From contig NZ_CP029608.1 in the NCBI RefSeq assembly GCF_003352185.1, positions 3,348,001-3,412,000 of the forward strand: 64,000 nt of DNA. Direction: 5' to 3'. The translations under genes and the position numbers were made by a program. Position 1 is the first letter of the stretch. Each line of letters starts with the position of its first letter. Shown here piece by piece: positions 8,832 through 18,834 of this stretch. Below the pieces are notes generated by a model. The model ran no database searches, was not told the DNA's origin, and was given only the letters and a program-made list of their open reading frames with translations. The stretch comes from Pseudomonas kribbensis. GTDB lineage: Bacteria > Pseudomonadota > Gammaproteobacteria > Pseudomonadales > Pseudomonadaceae.

Positions 8832-9731
8832 ATGAGCTCAATCCTCGATCTGGAAATCTTCGTCCGTACCGCCGACTCCGGCAGCATTTCCGCCGCCGCA
8901 CGGGCGCTGGAGCTGACACCGGCCGCCGCCAGCATCGCGCTGAAACGCCTGGAAACCCGCCTCGGCATCCGCCTCTTCGCCCGCTCGACCCGCAGCATGC
9001 GTCTGACCGAAGAAGGCCGGCGCTATCTGGAAAGCGTGCGCCTGGCGCTGACAACGCTGGCCGAGGGCGAGCAAGCGCTCAAGCAGCAGACCGAAGGCCT
9101 GAGCGGCGTGCTGCAACTGGCGGCGCCGTCGGACTTCGGGCGCAATGTGTTGCTGCCGTGGCTGGACGATTTCAAACGCGAGCACCCGCACATTCAACTG
9201 CAGTTGCTGCTCAATGACCGGCATGCAGATCTGTTTCGCGAGACGGTGGACGTGGCACTGCGCTTTGGCGTGCCGAGTGATTCGACGCTGGTGGCGTTGC
9301 CGATTCTGCCTGAGCATCGGCGCGTGGCCTGCGCCAGTCCTGCGTATCTGGAGCGCCACGGCACACCGCAGAACCCCGCCGAACTGAGCGAGCACAGCGC
9401 CCTGCTCTACTTGCGCAATGGCCGGCCCTACAACACCTGGCGTTTCCATCGAGATGACGAAACGGTCGAGGTCGAAGTACACGGCGACTACCTCAGCGAC
9501 GACGGCGAAGTCGCTCGCCGCTGGGCGCTCGCCGGGCACGGTATCGCCTACAAGGCCTGGCTCGACGTGGCCGAAGACGTGCGCGCCGGGCGACTGGTGA
9601 CGCTGTTCGATGACTGGCACGGCGAGAGCGTGCCCTTCAATCTGCTCTGCCCGCATCGGGCGCAGGTGTCGGAACGGGTCAAGGTGTTGCAGGCGTTTTT
9701 GCGCGAGCGCTGCGAGGCATTGCGTCGATAA
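8832..9731 (+). CDS. LysR-family transcriptional regulator
   Basis: The 299-residue protein starts MSSILDLEIFVRTADSGSIS and has the LysR helix-turn-helix (AARALELTPAAASIALKRLE) followed by a type 2 periplasmic-binding-like effector domain. The start at 8832 gives the normal N-terminus; earlier in-frame starts add 33 unrelated residues. A subgroup of such regulators controls adjacent reductases, and an aldo/keto reductase begins 69 bp downstream on the same strand while a VOC gene is divergent; either could be the target. Confidence 0.9.
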   Translation: MSSILDLEIFVRTADSGSISAAARALELTPAAASIALKRLETRLGIRLFARSTRSMRLTEEGRRYLESVRLALTTLAEGEQALKQQTEGLSGVLQLAAPSDFGRNVLLPWLDDFKREHPHIQLQLLLNDRHADLFRETVDVALRFGVPSDSTLVALPILPEHRRVACASPAYLERHGTPQNPAELSEHSALLYLRNGRPYNTWRFHRDDETVEVEVHGDYLSDDGEVARRWALAGHGIAYKAWLDVAEDVRAGRLVTLFDDWHGESVPFNLLCPHRAQVSERVKVLQAFLRERCEALRR

Positions 9732-9800
9732 ATTCACTTTGCCGCACCGGGTGCTTCTGGTATTTGATGGAAGCTTTCCCACCGACAAAAGGATTTCGGC

Positions 9801-10814
9801 ATGAGCTATCGCACACTGGGTCACTCGGGGTTGCAGGTGTCCACCCTCACCCTCGGCACGATGATGTTCGGCGAACAGACCAGCGCGGAAGACTCGCTGC
9901 GCATCATCGACAAGGCCTGGGATCAGGGCATCAACTTCATCGACACCGCCGACGTTTACACCAATGGCCGTTCGGAAGAGATCGTCGGTGAAGCCATCGC
10001 CCGTCATCGTCATGAGTGGGTGCTGGCTACCAAGGTCGGTTTCGGCCCGGTGGATGGCGTGCCGAACCGCAGTGGCTTGAGCCGCAAACACCTCTTCAAT
10101 GGTCTGGAGGCCAGCCTGACCCGGCTCGGCACCGACTACCTCGACATCTATTACCTGCACCGCGAAGACCACAACACACCGCTGGAAGTGACGGTCTCGG
10201 CGATTGGCGATCTGATTCGCCAGGGCAAGATCCGTTATTGGGGCCTGTCGAATTATCGCGGCTGGCGGATTGCCGAGGTGATTCGCGTGGCGGACAAACT
10301 GGGCGTCGATCGTCCGGTGATCAGCCAGCCGCTGTACAACATCGTCAACCGTCAGGCCGAGACCGAACAGATCACCGCCGCCCAGACTTACGGCCTCGGT
10401 GTGGTGCCTTACAGCCCGCTGGCCCGTGGCGTGCTCAGCGGCAAGTACGCACCGGACGTAACGCCGGATGCCAACAGCCGTGCCGGGCGTCAGGACAAGC
10501 GGATTCTGGAGACTGAATGGCGGGTGGAGTCGTTGCGCATTGCCCAGCAGATCCAGCAATACACCAAAGAGCGCGGGGTCGGCATTGTCGAGTTTGCGAT
10601 TGCCTGGGTGCTGAACAACGGCGCGGTGACATCGGCGATTGTCGGGCCGCGTACTGAAGAACAGTGGGATGCGTACACCAAGGCCCAGGCGGTGAAGATC
10701 ACGGCGGAAGATGAGGCGTTTATCGACTCACTGGTGACGCCGGGGCATGCGTCTACGCCGGGGTTTAATGATGTGAGCCATTTTGTGTCGGGGCGCAAAC
10801 CGCGTCAGCCTTAA
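9801..10814 (+). CDS. Aldo/keto reductase
   Basis: The 337-residue TIM-barrel oxidoreductase has the catalytic tetrad D48 (FIDTADVY), Y53, K78 (ATKVG) and H120 (YYLHRED). The C-terminal NADPH-binding part includes AIVGPRTEEQ. The family reduces aldehydes and ketones with NADPH; the sequence resembles the YghZ/Gpr-like and voltage-channel-beta-subunit-like groups (GLSNYRGWRIAEV). The physiological substrate is not evident. It follows the LysR gene on the same strand. Confidence 0.9.
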   Translation: MSYRTLGHSGLQVSTLTLGTMMFGEQTSAEDSLRIIDKAWDQGINFIDTADVYTNGRSEEIVGEAIARHRHEWVLATKVGFGPVDGVPNRSGLSRKHLFNGLEASLTRLGTDYLDIYYLHREDHNTPLEVTVSAIGDLIRQGKIRYWGLSNYRGWRIAEVIRVADKLGVDRPVISQPLYNIVNRQAETEQITAAQTYGLGVVPYSPLARGVLSGKYAPDVTPDANSRAGRQDKRILETEWRVESLRIAQQIQQYTKERGVGIVEFAIAWVLNNGAVTSAIVGPRTEEQWDAYTKAQAVKITAEDEAFIDSLVTPGHASTPGFNDVSHFVSGRKPRQP

Positions 10815-10952
10815 GCACCTATGCTTCGACACAGGTCCTGCTCTCGCGGGATCTGTGTCGAATGTTGGAAATATCGATCACTCGGCCAATATTCAGCACA
10901 AAAACCACGTATCCTGCGCGCCCCGTTTGACCATCACCCCCGCGAGGACAGT

Positions 10953-11834
10953 TTGTCTAAAGGTATCGCTCTCTCGGTAACAGCCTCGACGCTGTTTGCC
11001 GTCATGTATTACTACACCTCGTTGCTCACCCCGTTGAGCGGCGTGGAAATCTACGGTTGGCGGATGTTGCTGACCGTGCCCTGCATGACCGTGTTCATGT
11101 TGTTGTCCGGCGAATGGCGGCGAGTGCTGGAGCTGCTGCGCCGGATCCCTGCGCTGCCGAAGCTGATCGGCGGCCTGATCCTCTCGTCAGCGCTACTCGG
11201 CGTGCAGTTGTGGCTGTTCATGTGGGCGCCGCTCAATGGCTACAGCCTCGATGTATCGCTGGGTTACTTCCTGTTGCCATTGGCCATGGTGCTGACCGGA
11301 CGCATCGCTTATGGCGAAAGCCTGTCGTACCTGCAAAAAATCGCGGTGTTTTTTGCCAGCCTCGGCGTGTTGAACGAGCTGTATCAGGTCGGCGGGTTTT
11401 CCTGGGCGACGCTGGTCGTAGTCGTCGGTTACCCGTTGTACTTCGTGCTGCGCAAATACCTCAAGACCGACAACCTCGGCGGCTTGTGGGTCGACATGAC
11501 CCTGATGCTGCCGGTGGCGTACTGGTTTGTGCGCGGCGGTGAACAGGGTTTCGGCGTGTTCGATCAGTATCCGGCGCTGGCGTGGCTGATTCCGCTGCTC
11601 GGTCTGATCAGTGCGTCGGCGCTGGTGGTGTACATCATCGCCAGTCGTTTGCTGCCGTTCAGCCTGTTCGGCTTGTTGAGTTACGTTGAACCGGTGCTGT
11701 TGCTCGGTGTGGCGCTGCTGCTGGGTGAGAGCATCAAGCCTGGCGAATGGCTGACCTACATCCCGATCTGGCTCGCGGTGGTGGTGCTGGTGTTTGAAGG
11801 GTTCAAGCATCTGATGCGCCAGCGGCGCCCGTAA
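10953..11834 (+). CDS. rarD: EamA-family transporter RarD
   Basis: The protein has 293 residues and ten hydrophobic helices in two EamA repeats; SKGIALSVTASTLFAVMYYY, EIYGWRMLLTVPCM and LSYVEPVLLLGVALLLGE fit RarD-type permeases of the drug/metabolite transporter superfamily. Their transported compound is not established. I place the start at TTG 10953 because GAGG sits 5-6 nt upstream and the sequence before it has no membrane or family character. Confidence 0.8.
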   Translation: MSKGIALSVTASTLFAVMYYYTSLLTPLSGVEIYGWRMLLTVPCMTVFMLLSGEWRRVLELLRRIPALPKLIGGLILSSALLGVQLWLFMWAPLNGYSLDVSLGYFLLPLAMVLTGRIAYGESLSYLQKIAVFFASLGVLNELYQVGGFSWATLVVVVGYPLYFVLRKYLKTDNLGGLWVDMTLMLPVAYWFVRGGEQGFGVFDQYPALAWLIPLLGLISASALVVYIIASRLLPFSLFGLLSYVEPVLLLGVALLLGESIKPGEWLTYIPIWLAVVVLVFEGFKHLMRQRRP

Positions 11835-11844
11835 GACGCGCAAT

Positions 11845-11887
11845 AAAAAGCCCGGCCTGCAAAATTAATTGCAGGCCGGGCTTTTTT
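11845..11887. terminator. Bidirectional terminator between rarD and hpd
   Basis: A long stem, AAAAAGCCCGGCCTGC with GCAGGCCGGGCTTTTTT, encloses AAAATTAATT. A and T runs on both sides allow it to end rarD on the plus strand and hpd (stop at 11902) on the minus strand. Confidence 0.93.
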
Positions 11888-11901
11888 ACATCTGATGCGG
11901 A

Positions 11902-12978
11902 TTACTCGGTGGCGAGCACGCCACGACGCACCTGGTCGCGCTCGATCGATTCGAACAGTGCCTTGAAGTTGCCTTCGCCGAAACCATCGTCGCCTTTACG
12001 CTGGATGAATTCGAAGAACACCGGGCCCATCAGGGTTTCCGAGAAGATCTGCAGCAGCAGACGCTTGTCGTCTTTGTCCGATGCGCCATCGAGCAGGATG
12101 CCGCGCGATTGCAGTTGATCCACCGGCTCGCCGTGGTTCGGCAGGCGGCCTTCGAGCATTTCGTAGTAGGTGTCCGGCGGCGCGGTCATGAAGCGCATGC
12201 CGATCTTCTTCAACTGATCCCAGGTCTTGACCAGGTCGTCGGTGAGGAACGCCACGTGCTGGATGCCCTCGCCGTTGAACTGCATCAGGAACTCTTCGAT
12301 CTGCCCGGCGCCCTTCGACGATTCTTCGTTGAGCGGGATGCGGATCATGCCGTCCGGGGCGGTCATCGCTTTCGAGGTCAGGCCGGTGTATTCGCCCTTG
12401 ATGTCGAAGTAGCGGATTTCACGGAAGTTGAACAGCTTCTCGTAGAAGTTGGCCCAGTAGGCCATGCGGCCGCGATACACGTTGTGGGTCAGGTGATCGA
12501 TGATCTTCAGGCCGGCACCGACCGGGTTGCGGTCAACGCCTTCGAGGAACACGAAGTCGATGTCATAGATCGAGCTGCCTTCGCCGAAACGGTCGATCAG
12601 GTACAGCGGCGCGCCGCCAATGCCTTTGATCGCCGGCAGATTCAGTTCCATCGGGCCGGTTTCGATGTGGATCGGCTGGGCGCCGAGTTCCAGCGCGCGT
12701 TTGTAGGCCTTCTGCGAATCCTTGACCCGGAACGCCATGCCGCAAACGGACGGGCCGTGCTCGGCCGCGAAGTACGAAGCCACGCTGTGGGGTTCGTTGT
12801 TGAGGATCAGGTTGATCGCGCCCTGGCGATACAGGTGCACGTTCTTGGAACGGTGGGTCGCGACCTTGGTGAAGCCCATGATCTCGAAGATCGGCTCCAG
12901 GGTGCCAGGTGTCGGCGATGCGAACTCGATGAACTCGAAGCCCATCAGGCCCATTGGGTTTTCGTATAAATCTGCCAT
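11902..12978 (-). CDS. hpd: 4-hydroxyphenylpyruvate dioxygenase
   Basis: The 358-residue non-heme iron enzyme converts 4-hydroxyphenylpyruvate to homogentisate in tyrosine degradation. The iron ligands are H162 (IIDHLTH), H241 (GIQHVAF) and E323 (FFEFIQRKG), in line with the known P. fluorescens enzyme. The length is normal and the C-terminal helix is complete. No homogentisate genes (hmgA, fahA) are next to it, so it stands alone here. The 247-bp upstream gap to the EamA gene should hold its promoter; I did not find a clear TyrR/PhhR box. Confidence 0.97.
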   Translation of the reverse strand: MADLYENPMGLMGFEFIEFASPTPGTLEPIFEIMGFTKVATHRSKNVHLYRQGAINLILNNEPHSVASYFAAEHGPSVCGMAFRVKDSQKAYKRALELGAQPIHIETGPMELNLPAIKGIGGAPLYLIDRFGEGSSIYDIDFVFLEGVDRNPVGAGLKIIDHLTHNVYRGRMAYWANFYEKLFNFREIRYFDIKGEYTGLTSKAMTAPDGMIRIPLNEESSKGAGQIEEFLMQFNGEGIQHVAFLTDDLVKTWDQLKKIGMRFMTAPPDTYYEMLEGRLPNHGEPVDQLQSRGILLDGASDKDDKRLLLQIFSETLMGPVFFEFIQRKGDDGFGEGNFKALFESIERDQVRRGVLATE

Positions 12979-13224
12979 GGTTGGCGCCTCATCATTCTTA
13001 TCAATTAACCAGAGTTATTTGTCAGTAATGCTGAGACCGGTGGGTGGCGCACAGGAGATGCCACGCACACTGCGGGCGAGGAAGTCACCGTAGATCAGTT
13101 GAAACCCGAATATCTTCATTGTCGACCCAAGGCTCTTGCGGGCGAGGCTTCTGCTGCCAGAAGACGATTATTATTGTATGCGTAACCCGATTCTACACAG
13201 CGTAAATAGGGTTGTCTGCCCTCT

Positions 13225-14172
13225 CTATAAAATCCGCTTTTTTCGGCCCGGTGCAAGGGGTTTGTTGCACAGCCAGATGCCCGCCAGAATCAGCACGCCG
13301 CCCAGGCACATGGGCAGCGTCAGTTGCTCGCCCAGCAGGACGGCGCCGGCCAGCACAGCCGTCAGTGGATTGAGAGCGATGAACACACCGGAGCGAGTGG
13401 CGCCGATTTTGCGGATGCCGTCGTAGTAACCGATGTAGGCCAGCGCCGAGCCCAACACCCCGAGATAGATCAGGCTCAGCCATTGCGTCATCCCGAGACC
13501 GGCTACCGCCGCCCCGCTCACTTCGCCACGCAAGGCGGCCAGCGCCCAGAGCATCAGCGTGCCGAGCAGAATCGAAAAGGCCACCGTCTGCAACGGGCCG
13601 ATGCTTTGGTTGAGGCTGCGGGAAAACAACGAATACACACCCCAGCTCAACACACAGCCGAAAATCAGCAGATCGCCGATCCAGGCGTCTGGTGTCGCAG
13701 CCAGCAATTGCGGATTACGACTGACGATCACCACGCCCGCACCACCGATGCAGACCAGGATGCCGATGACTTTAAATCGACTCAGGCGCTCCTTGAACAA
13801 CAGCCAGGATGCCAGGCCGATCACCGCCGGATTCAACGCAACGATCAGCGAGGCCCGCGACGCGTTGATGTATTGCAGGCCGTAAAAGAAGCACAGGTTG
13901 TAGAAGAAAATCCCGAAGACCCCCAGCAATGCCAGTTGCAGCCATTGCCCCGCATTCGGCCTTGCGAGGGGAATTCGCGCCAGCCACAAAAACCCGAGCA
14001 ACGCGACGCTGGCCAGCAAGAACCGAAGGCTGGCAGCGAGAATCGGACTCAGGCTCCCGGCAAGAAATCGCCCGGCCACCCAAGTTCCGCCCCAGATCAT
14101 GCTGACCATGGCGAGGTTCAGATAGACGGGCATGTCCGAGGCCACCGGACGGATTGATTCATGACTATTCAT
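13225..14172 (-). CDS. EamA/DMT-family exporter
   Basis: The 315-residue membrane protein has ten hydrophobic segments and two EamA repeats (SMIWGGTWVAGRFLAGSLSP at the N-terminus; GVYSLFSRSLN and LGSALAYIGYYDGIRKIGAT in the second half). Members export amino acids and other metabolites. I chose ATG 14172; an in-frame start at 14229 would run into the start region of the divergent LysR gene. The divergent LysR is the likely regulator. Confidence 0.85.
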   Translation of the reverse strand: MNSHESIRPVASDMPVYLNLAMVSMIWGGTWVAGRFLAGSLSPILAASLRFLLASVALLGFLWLARIPLARPNAGQWLQLALLGVFGIFFYNLCFFYGLQYINASRASLIVALNPAVIGLASWLLFKERLSRFKVIGILVCIGGAGVVIVSRNPQLLAATPDAWIGDLLIFGCVLSWGVYSLFSRSLNQSIGPLQTVAFSILLGTLMLWALAALRGEVSGAAVAGLGMTQWLSLIYLGVLGSALAYIGYYDGIRKIGATRSGVFIALNPLTAVLAGAVLLGEQLTLPMCLGGVLILAGIWLCNKPLAPGRKKRIL

Positions 14173-14235
14173 AACGCGCTCGACGACGAAACTGACGGAT
14201 GCCGTATCATTCGAGTAATTGTCGATCATCGTAAA

Positions 14236-14251
14236 ATGAGCTTTTACTCAT
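14236..14251. promoter_or_regulatory. Possible operator in the EamA/LysR divergent gap
   Basis: The inverted repeat ATGAG-N6-CTCAT spans 14236-14251 and overlaps the LysR start codon at 14250. It lies in the 77-bp gap between two divergent starts, where an autoregulating LysR protein would bind. The arms are only 5 bp long, so chance is possible. Confidence 0.3.
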
Positions 14252-15122
14252 GACTTTGACCCAGCTCGAAATCTTCTCTCTTGTGGCCGAGCTACGCGGC
14301 TTCACCCTCGCCGCCCATCGTCTGGGGGTTTCCCAGTCGGCGGTGTCCCACGCCTTGAAGTCACTGGAGCAGGAACTGGGTGTCGAATTGTTTCGCCGGC
14401 ATCAATCGCAAGTCGAACTCAGCGACATTGGCGAACAATTGCTGCTGCGCGCACGGGCGATGCTCGGGCTGGCCAACACATTGCGCCAGGAAGCCGCCGA
14501 TGCGCGCGGGCTGAAAAGCGGCACCTTGCGTATCGGCTCGTTCGGCCCGACTTCATCGATCAGGTTGCTGCCGCGGATCCTCCAGCATTTCCGCCAGGCG
14601 CACCCGGGCATCGAGGTTCACATCGACGAAGGGCCGGACCGGCAGGTACTCCAGTGGCTCGACGAGCGACGGATCGATATCGGTTTCGTGGTATTGCCCG
14701 AAGAACGCTTCGATACGTTTGCCCTGATGGAAGACCAGATGATCGCCCTGCTCCCGCTCGACCATCCTCTGGCCTCGCAGGTGGAACTGAGCCTGAAAGA
14801 CCTGTGCAGCGACCCGTTCGTACTCACCGAAGCCGGCTCTTCGGAACTGGTATCGCGACTGTTCAACGCGGCAAGACTGAGCCCGAATATCCGCTACCGC
14901 TGCTCGCAACTGCTGAGCACCCTCGATACCGTGAGCCGGGGCGACGCCATCACCCTCGTTGCCGAAGGTTCGCTGCCCATCGAGTCAAATCCGCAATACG
15001 TGAAGCGGCCATTGTTACCCGCCGTGGTGCGCCACATCGGCCTGGCCGTGCTGGACCAGCGCCAGGCATCACCCGCCACTCTGGCTTTCATCAAACTGGC
15101 GACGGCACTGGATTACCGCTGA
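14250..15122 (+). CDS. LysR-family transcriptional regulator
   Basis: The 290-residue protein starts TLTQLEIFSLVAELRGFT with a canonical LysR DNA-binding domain (AAHRLGVSQSAVSHALKSLE) and an effector-binding domain (SGTLRIGSFGPTSS onward). No ribosome binding site is visible before ATG 14250. It is divergent from the EamA exporter, its probable target; export of a metabolite under its control is an inference. Confidence 0.9.
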   Translation: MTLTQLEIFSLVAELRGFTLAAHRLGVSQSAVSHALKSLEQELGVELFRRHQSQVELSDIGEQLLLRARAMLGLANTLRQEAADARGLKSGTLRIGSFGPTSSIRLLPRILQHFRQAHPGIEVHIDEGPDRQVLQWLDERRIDIGFVVLPEERFDTFALMEDQMIALLPLDHPLASQVELSLKDLCSDPFVLTEAGSSELVSRLFNAARLSPNIRYRCSQLLSTLDTVSRGDAITLVAEGSLPIESNPQYVKRPLLPAVVRHIGLAVLDQRQASPATLAFIKLATALDYR

Positions 15123-15237
15123 GCGGCGCAAGCGCCAACCGCCATCTATCATGGGCACAGACCCAACGCTTTCCAGAAGGTGCATCCTTGCCCCGCCTGC
15201 CGTCGAGAGCCCCACACCACCGCAACAGGATGCGCCC

Positions 15238-16773
15238 ATGCCTCTGACCGTCAGGCCCCGCCGCAAACGCAGCACCCGAATCATCGTGACGCTGTTGTGC
15301 GGCCTGCTGCCGATCATCATCGGCACAGTCATTCTCCATATGCAGGCCGAGCGCACGCTGGAGCAGAGCTCGCGGCAAACCGCCGAGGAAGCCTTGCGCC
15401 AGTTCGACCTGATGCTCGACAACACCGCCCAGTCCGCCCGGGAACTGCTGCCGCTGGCGGGCCAGACCTGCGAGGACGTCAAACTGGCCCTGCGCGAACA
15501 GGTCACCCGCCGCCCGTTCGTGCGTTCGACCAATCTGGTGTGGGACAACAATCTCTATTGCAGTTCGTTGTTCGGCGACTTCAAGGAAGCCGTCAATCCG
15601 GGGGACTACACCCAAGGCAAGTTATGGCTCATGAACGGCAATCCGGTTACGCCTGATACTGCGCTGCTGGTATATCGACTGAGCGATGGCCGGGGCGGCG
15701 CACTGACGACGCTGGACGGCTATCACCTGAGCAATATCCTGCGCCTTATCGGCCGGCAGACATTGTTATTGCTGCAGGTCGGCAATAACTGGCTTTCTGC
15801 CGACGGCAAAGTGCATCAAGGCGTCCTTCCCGAGTTGCCGGTGGCCCAGAGCACGTTGAACTCTGCACATTATGCCTACACGGTGAGCGCCGGTTTCCCT
15901 GAGGATGAAACCTGGAACTACATGAGCGACGAATACCCGCCGCTGTTCAGCCTGTTGATTTTCTTTGGCGCGGTATCCGGGGCAATCGGTTATATCGTGC
16001 AGAACCGCGCGACATCCCCCAGTCACGAAATGCTGCGCGCGCTGGAAGCCGGAGAGTTCATTCCCTACTTCCAACCGGTGGTCTACGGCGACAACAAACG
16101 CTGGTCGGGCTGCGAAGTGCTGATGCGCTGGAATCATCCCAAGGAAGGCCTGGTGCGTCCGGACCTGTTCATACCGTTCGCAGAACATTCCGGGCTGATC
16201 GTACCGATGACCCGTTCATTGATGCAGCAGACCGCTGTCGTGCTCGGGCCGCTGTCTGCTTCCTTCGAGGCCCCCTTCCACATCGGCATCAACATTACGG
16301 CCAGTCACTGCCACGATCTCGAGTTGCTGGAAGACTGCCGCGAGTTTCTGGCGGCATTCGCCCCTGGTAGCATCAGCCTGGTTCTGGAGTTGACGGAACG
16401 CGAGTTGATCGAGCCCACCGCCATCACCCATCAGCTGTTTGCGCAACTGCGCGCCATGGGTGTGAAGATCGCGATCGACGACTTCGGCACCGGCCATTCG
16501 AGCCTGGGCTATTTGAGAACATTCAATGTCGATTTCCTGAAGATCGACCAGACATTTGTCGCCATGATTGATAAGGACGCCCTGTCCCGACACATTCTGG
16601 ACAGCATCATCGAACTCTCCGCCAAACTGGATCTGGGCATTGTGGCCGAAGGCGTGGAAACACAGGTCCAGGCCGATTATCTGGCCGCCCATCACGTCAA
16701 CTTTCTGCAAGGCTATCTGTTTGGCAAACCGATGCCGGCCGCAGACTTCATCGACGCATTAACTCACCATTAA
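15238..16773 (+). CDS. Cyclic-di-GMP phosphodiesterase with CSS sensor domain and EAL domain
   Basis: The 511-residue protein has a membrane helix near 14-36, a periplasmic CSS-motif domain with the cysteine pair (QTCED and YCSS), a second membrane helix near 241-263 and a C-terminal EAL domain. The EAL signature reads EVL (GCEVLMRW), and Asn in NITASH, Glu in LELTERE, IDDFGTGHSSLG, LKIDQTF and AEGVET are all kept, so hydrolysis of c-di-GMP is likely. In this family the periplasmic disulfide redox state controls activity. The ATG at 15238 has AGGA upstream. It follows the LysR gene with no partner. Confidence 0.9.
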   Translation: MPLTVRPRRKRSTRIIVTLLCGLLPIIIGTVILHMQAERTLEQSSRQTAEEALRQFDLMLDNTAQSARELLPLAGQTCEDVKLALREQVTRRPFVRSTNLVWDNNLYCSSLFGDFKEAVNPGDYTQGKLWLMNGNPVTPDTALLVYRLSDGRGGALTTLDGYHLSNILRLIGRQTLLLLQVGNNWLSADGKVHQGVLPELPVAQSTLNSAHYAYTVSAGFPEDETWNYMSDEYPPLFSLLIFFGAVSGAIGYIVQNRATSPSHEMLRALEAGEFIPYFQPVVYGDNKRWSGCEVLMRWNHPKEGLVRPDLFIPFAEHSGLIVPMTRSLMQQTAVVLGPLSASFEAPFHIGINITASHCHDLELLEDCREFLAAFAPGSISLVLELTERELIEPTAITHQLFAQLRAMGVKIAIDDFGTGHSSLGYLRTFNVDFLKIDQTFVAMIDKDALSRHILDSIIELSAKLDLGIVAEGVETQVQADYLAAHHVNFLQGYLFGKPMPAADFIDALTHH

Positions 16774-17008
16774 CTAAACGCGATAAAACCGACGGGCTCA
16801 GACCGTTCGCACCAAATTGATACAAGACATCGCTGTTTTTACATAAAGAAAACGTCAGGATTTACTCTTGACGCATTAACTACTACAATTTTTCTTACCT
16901 GTTGCTAGATTGGCAGGTGAGCCACTATCACCGAGTCGCTTCAAGGCTCTTGGCTTATAGCTTTGTTTGCGGTTGGTATCAGCCAAACACACTATTGGAG
17001 TAAAGATA

Positions 17009-17374
17009 TTGTCCAGACTCGCTGAATTTCGTGCAGCTGAAAAGGCCCTTCAGGAACAGCTCAAGCAGCTGGAATCGCTGAAGAACGATGCCGGGCTCAA
17101 GAAAGAAATCGAATTCGAAGAAAAGCTCCAGGGGCTGATGAAAACCTACGGCAAAGGCCTGAAAGACATCATCGCCATCCTCGATCCGAACCCGGCCAAA
17201 TCCGGTCTGCAACTGACCGCAGCACCTAAGACCCGCCGCGCCCGCGTGGTCAAGGTCTATCAGAACCCGCACACCGGCGAGCTGATCGAGACCAAGGGTG
17301 GCAACCATCGCGGCCTGAAGGCCTGGAAGGAACAATACGGTGCAGCCACCGTTGATTCCTGGTTGCGCGGTTAA
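17009..17374 (+). CDS. mvaU: H-NS-like xenogeneic silencer of the MvaT/MvaU (TurB) family
   Basis: The 121-residue protein starts SRLAEFRAAEKALQEQ, an N-terminal coiled coil for oligomerisation, and ends with the DNA-binding domain containing YQNPHTGELIETKGGNHRGLK. It is closer to P. aeruginosa MvaU than to MvaT as I remember them. The protein binds AT-rich DNA and silences acquired genes. The start is TTG 17009 with GGAG 8 nt upstream; no ATG fits. The 235-bp upstream gap is AT-rich, as expected for an autoregulated silencer. A terminator follows. Confidence 0.9.
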   Translation: MSRLAEFRAAEKALQEQLKQLESLKNDAGLKKEIEFEEKLQGLMKTYGKGLKDIIAILDPNPAKSGLQLTAAPKTRRARVVKVYQNPHTGELIETKGGNHRGLKAWKEQYGAATVDSWLRG

Positions 17375-17390
17375 TCCCCCGCAAACATAA

Positions 17391-17418
17391 AAGCCCTGCA
17401 GATGCAGGGCTTTTTTTT
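17391..17418 (+). terminator. Terminator after mvaU
   Basis: The stem AAGCCCTGCA / TGCAGGGCTT with a short loop and a run of eight T lies 17 nt after the mvaU stop. Confidence 0.92.
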
Positions 17419-17582
17419 GGACAATATCTAACAAATGCAACAATTTCCCGTCTCGAAAGTTCACAGCCAAACAGCCTCTTGCACTGGAACTATGCTTCCG
17501 GATGTTGCGCCTTCGCAGGGCGAGCAACTTTGTATTTAATCACTTCAGGTATCTAACGGGCTGAGGATCACCGAACACCTGA

Positions 17583-18101
17583 CTAAAATTTCAAGCTGTT
17601 TCTCGCCGCCACTATTTCATCGGCGCTGGCCTTGTAAACCTCGGCTTGCCCGGCATACGAAAGTACATAGGCCTTGTCTGCCTCTACTGCAGCAACCAAT
17701 GTTTGTGACAGCACATGACGGCCATTTTCGGTGACTGTACAAGTGGTCTCGAGCGCCGCGAGTGAGCCAAGTGTGCTCGAATGAACCTTGTTACAGACAC
17801 TCTGATAACCGCCCTGGAAAAAGTCCTTCTGCACCGACTTGCGCATCTCCAGCAACACGCCTTGCAGATTGACCTGATGACCCGTTTCCACACGCGTCAT
17901 TGTCAACTCCATCACCATCACCTGATTGCCATCGGAGTCGGTCTTGACCGCCCGCTGACGGGAAACTTCCGGCGCGGTTTCGGGCAGCGCTTCGACTTGC
18001 CAGCCCGCAGGCCAGGTAATGCTCGGTGCATCAGCGCAGGCCGAAGTGGCGATGAGGGACAAGCCGAAGAAAACGAACAGCGATTTGAACGGTCGGATCA
18101 T
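17583..18101 (-). CDS. Secreted DUF4946-like protein
   Basis: The 172-residue protein has a signal peptide (MIRPFKSLFVFFGLSLIATSACA) and a mature part starting DAPSITWPAGWQVEALPE. It has two conserved-looking cysteines (SVCNKVH, ETTCTVTE) that could pair in the periplasm. This is the pattern of Pseudomonas DUF4946 proteins, of unknown function. I use ATG 18101; a TTG at 18131 is in frame but adds no signal character. Confidence 0.7.
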   Translation of the reverse strand: MIRPFKSLFVFFGLSLIATSACADAPSITWPAGWQVEALPETAPEVSRQRAVKTDSDGNQVMVMELTMTRVETGHQVNLQGVLLEMRKSVQKDFFQGGYQSVCNKVHSSTLGSLAALETTCTVTENGRHVLSQTLVAAVEADKAYVLSYAGQAEVYKASADEIVAARNSLKF

Positions 18102-18243
18102 TACCAGAGGCACTCGCGGATTGAGCTGCAAAGTCTGAGGCCCGCCCGCTCACAGGGCAAGCCCGCGCTTTCGGTTTGGCGATGCCGCAAGGCATGCGTA
18201 TCATTGCGCCCATTCACTCGCCCCAATTTGTTACGGAGGGCCC

Positions 18244-18765
18244 ATGAGCCTGCAAGAACTGAACACCTTCCCTGGCGTCACCGCCACCCCGGACAGCGCA
18301 ACCCGCAACTTCGTGTTCAACCACACCATGCTGCGCGTCAAAGACATCACCAAGTCGCTGGACTTCTACACCCGCGTGCTGGGTTTCTCGCTGGTGGAAA
18401 AACGTGACTTCCCGGAAGCGGAATTCAGCCTTTACTTCCTCGCCCTGGTCGACAAATCGCAGATTCCGACCGATGCCGCTGCGCGCACCGAGTGGATGAA
18501 GTCGATTCCCGGCATCCTGGAACTGACCCACAACCACGGTACCGAAAACGACGCTGATTTCGCCTACCACAACGGCAACACCGACCCGCGCGGTTTCGGC
18601 CACATCTGCATTTCGGTGCCGGACATCGTTGCGGCTTGCGCACGCTTTGAAGAGCTGGGCTGCGACTTCCAGAAGCGCCTGACCGACGGCCGCATGAAAA
18701 GCCTGGCGTTCATCAAGGACCCGGATGGCTACTGGGTCGAGATCATTCAGCCGGCGCCGCTTTAA
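18244..18765 (+). CDS. gloA: Lactoylglutathione lyase (glyoxalase I)
   Basis: The 173-residue enzyme isomerises the methylglyoxal-glutathione hemithioacetal to S-lactoylglutathione. The four metal ligands are H27 (FNHTML), E93 (LELTHN), H120 (GFGHIC) and E166 (WVEIIQ), and the long form with the N-terminal arm matches proteobacterial GloA. GGAGGG precedes the ATG. It stands alone, followed by a terminator. Confidence 0.95.
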   Translation: MSLQELNTFPGVTATPDSATRNFVFNHTMLRVKDITKSLDFYTRVLGFSLVEKRDFPEAEFSLYFLALVDKSQIPTDAAARTEWMKSIPGILELTHNHGTENDADFAYHNGNTDPRGFGHICISVPDIVAACARFEELGCDFQKRLTDGRMKSLAFIKDPDGYWVEIIQPAPL

Positions 18766-18785
18766 ACGCTGTAAACGCTGAAAAG

Positions 18786-18820
18786 AAAAAACCCCATCAT
18801 CGCTGATGGGGTTTTTCTTT
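18786..18820. terminator. Bidirectional terminator between gloA and ahpF
   Basis: The stem AAAACCCCATCA / TGATGGGGTTTT has a 4-nt loop with A and T runs on both sides, and lies between the convergent gloA and ahpF stops. Confidence 0.92.
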
Positions 18821-18834
18821 TTTCGGTCCGGGAT

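Noticed and set aside
8838..10559. 573-codon frame on the minus strand across the LysR and aldo/keto reductase genes
   Set aside because: It runs through two well-supported genes and has no family signature or ribosome binding site.
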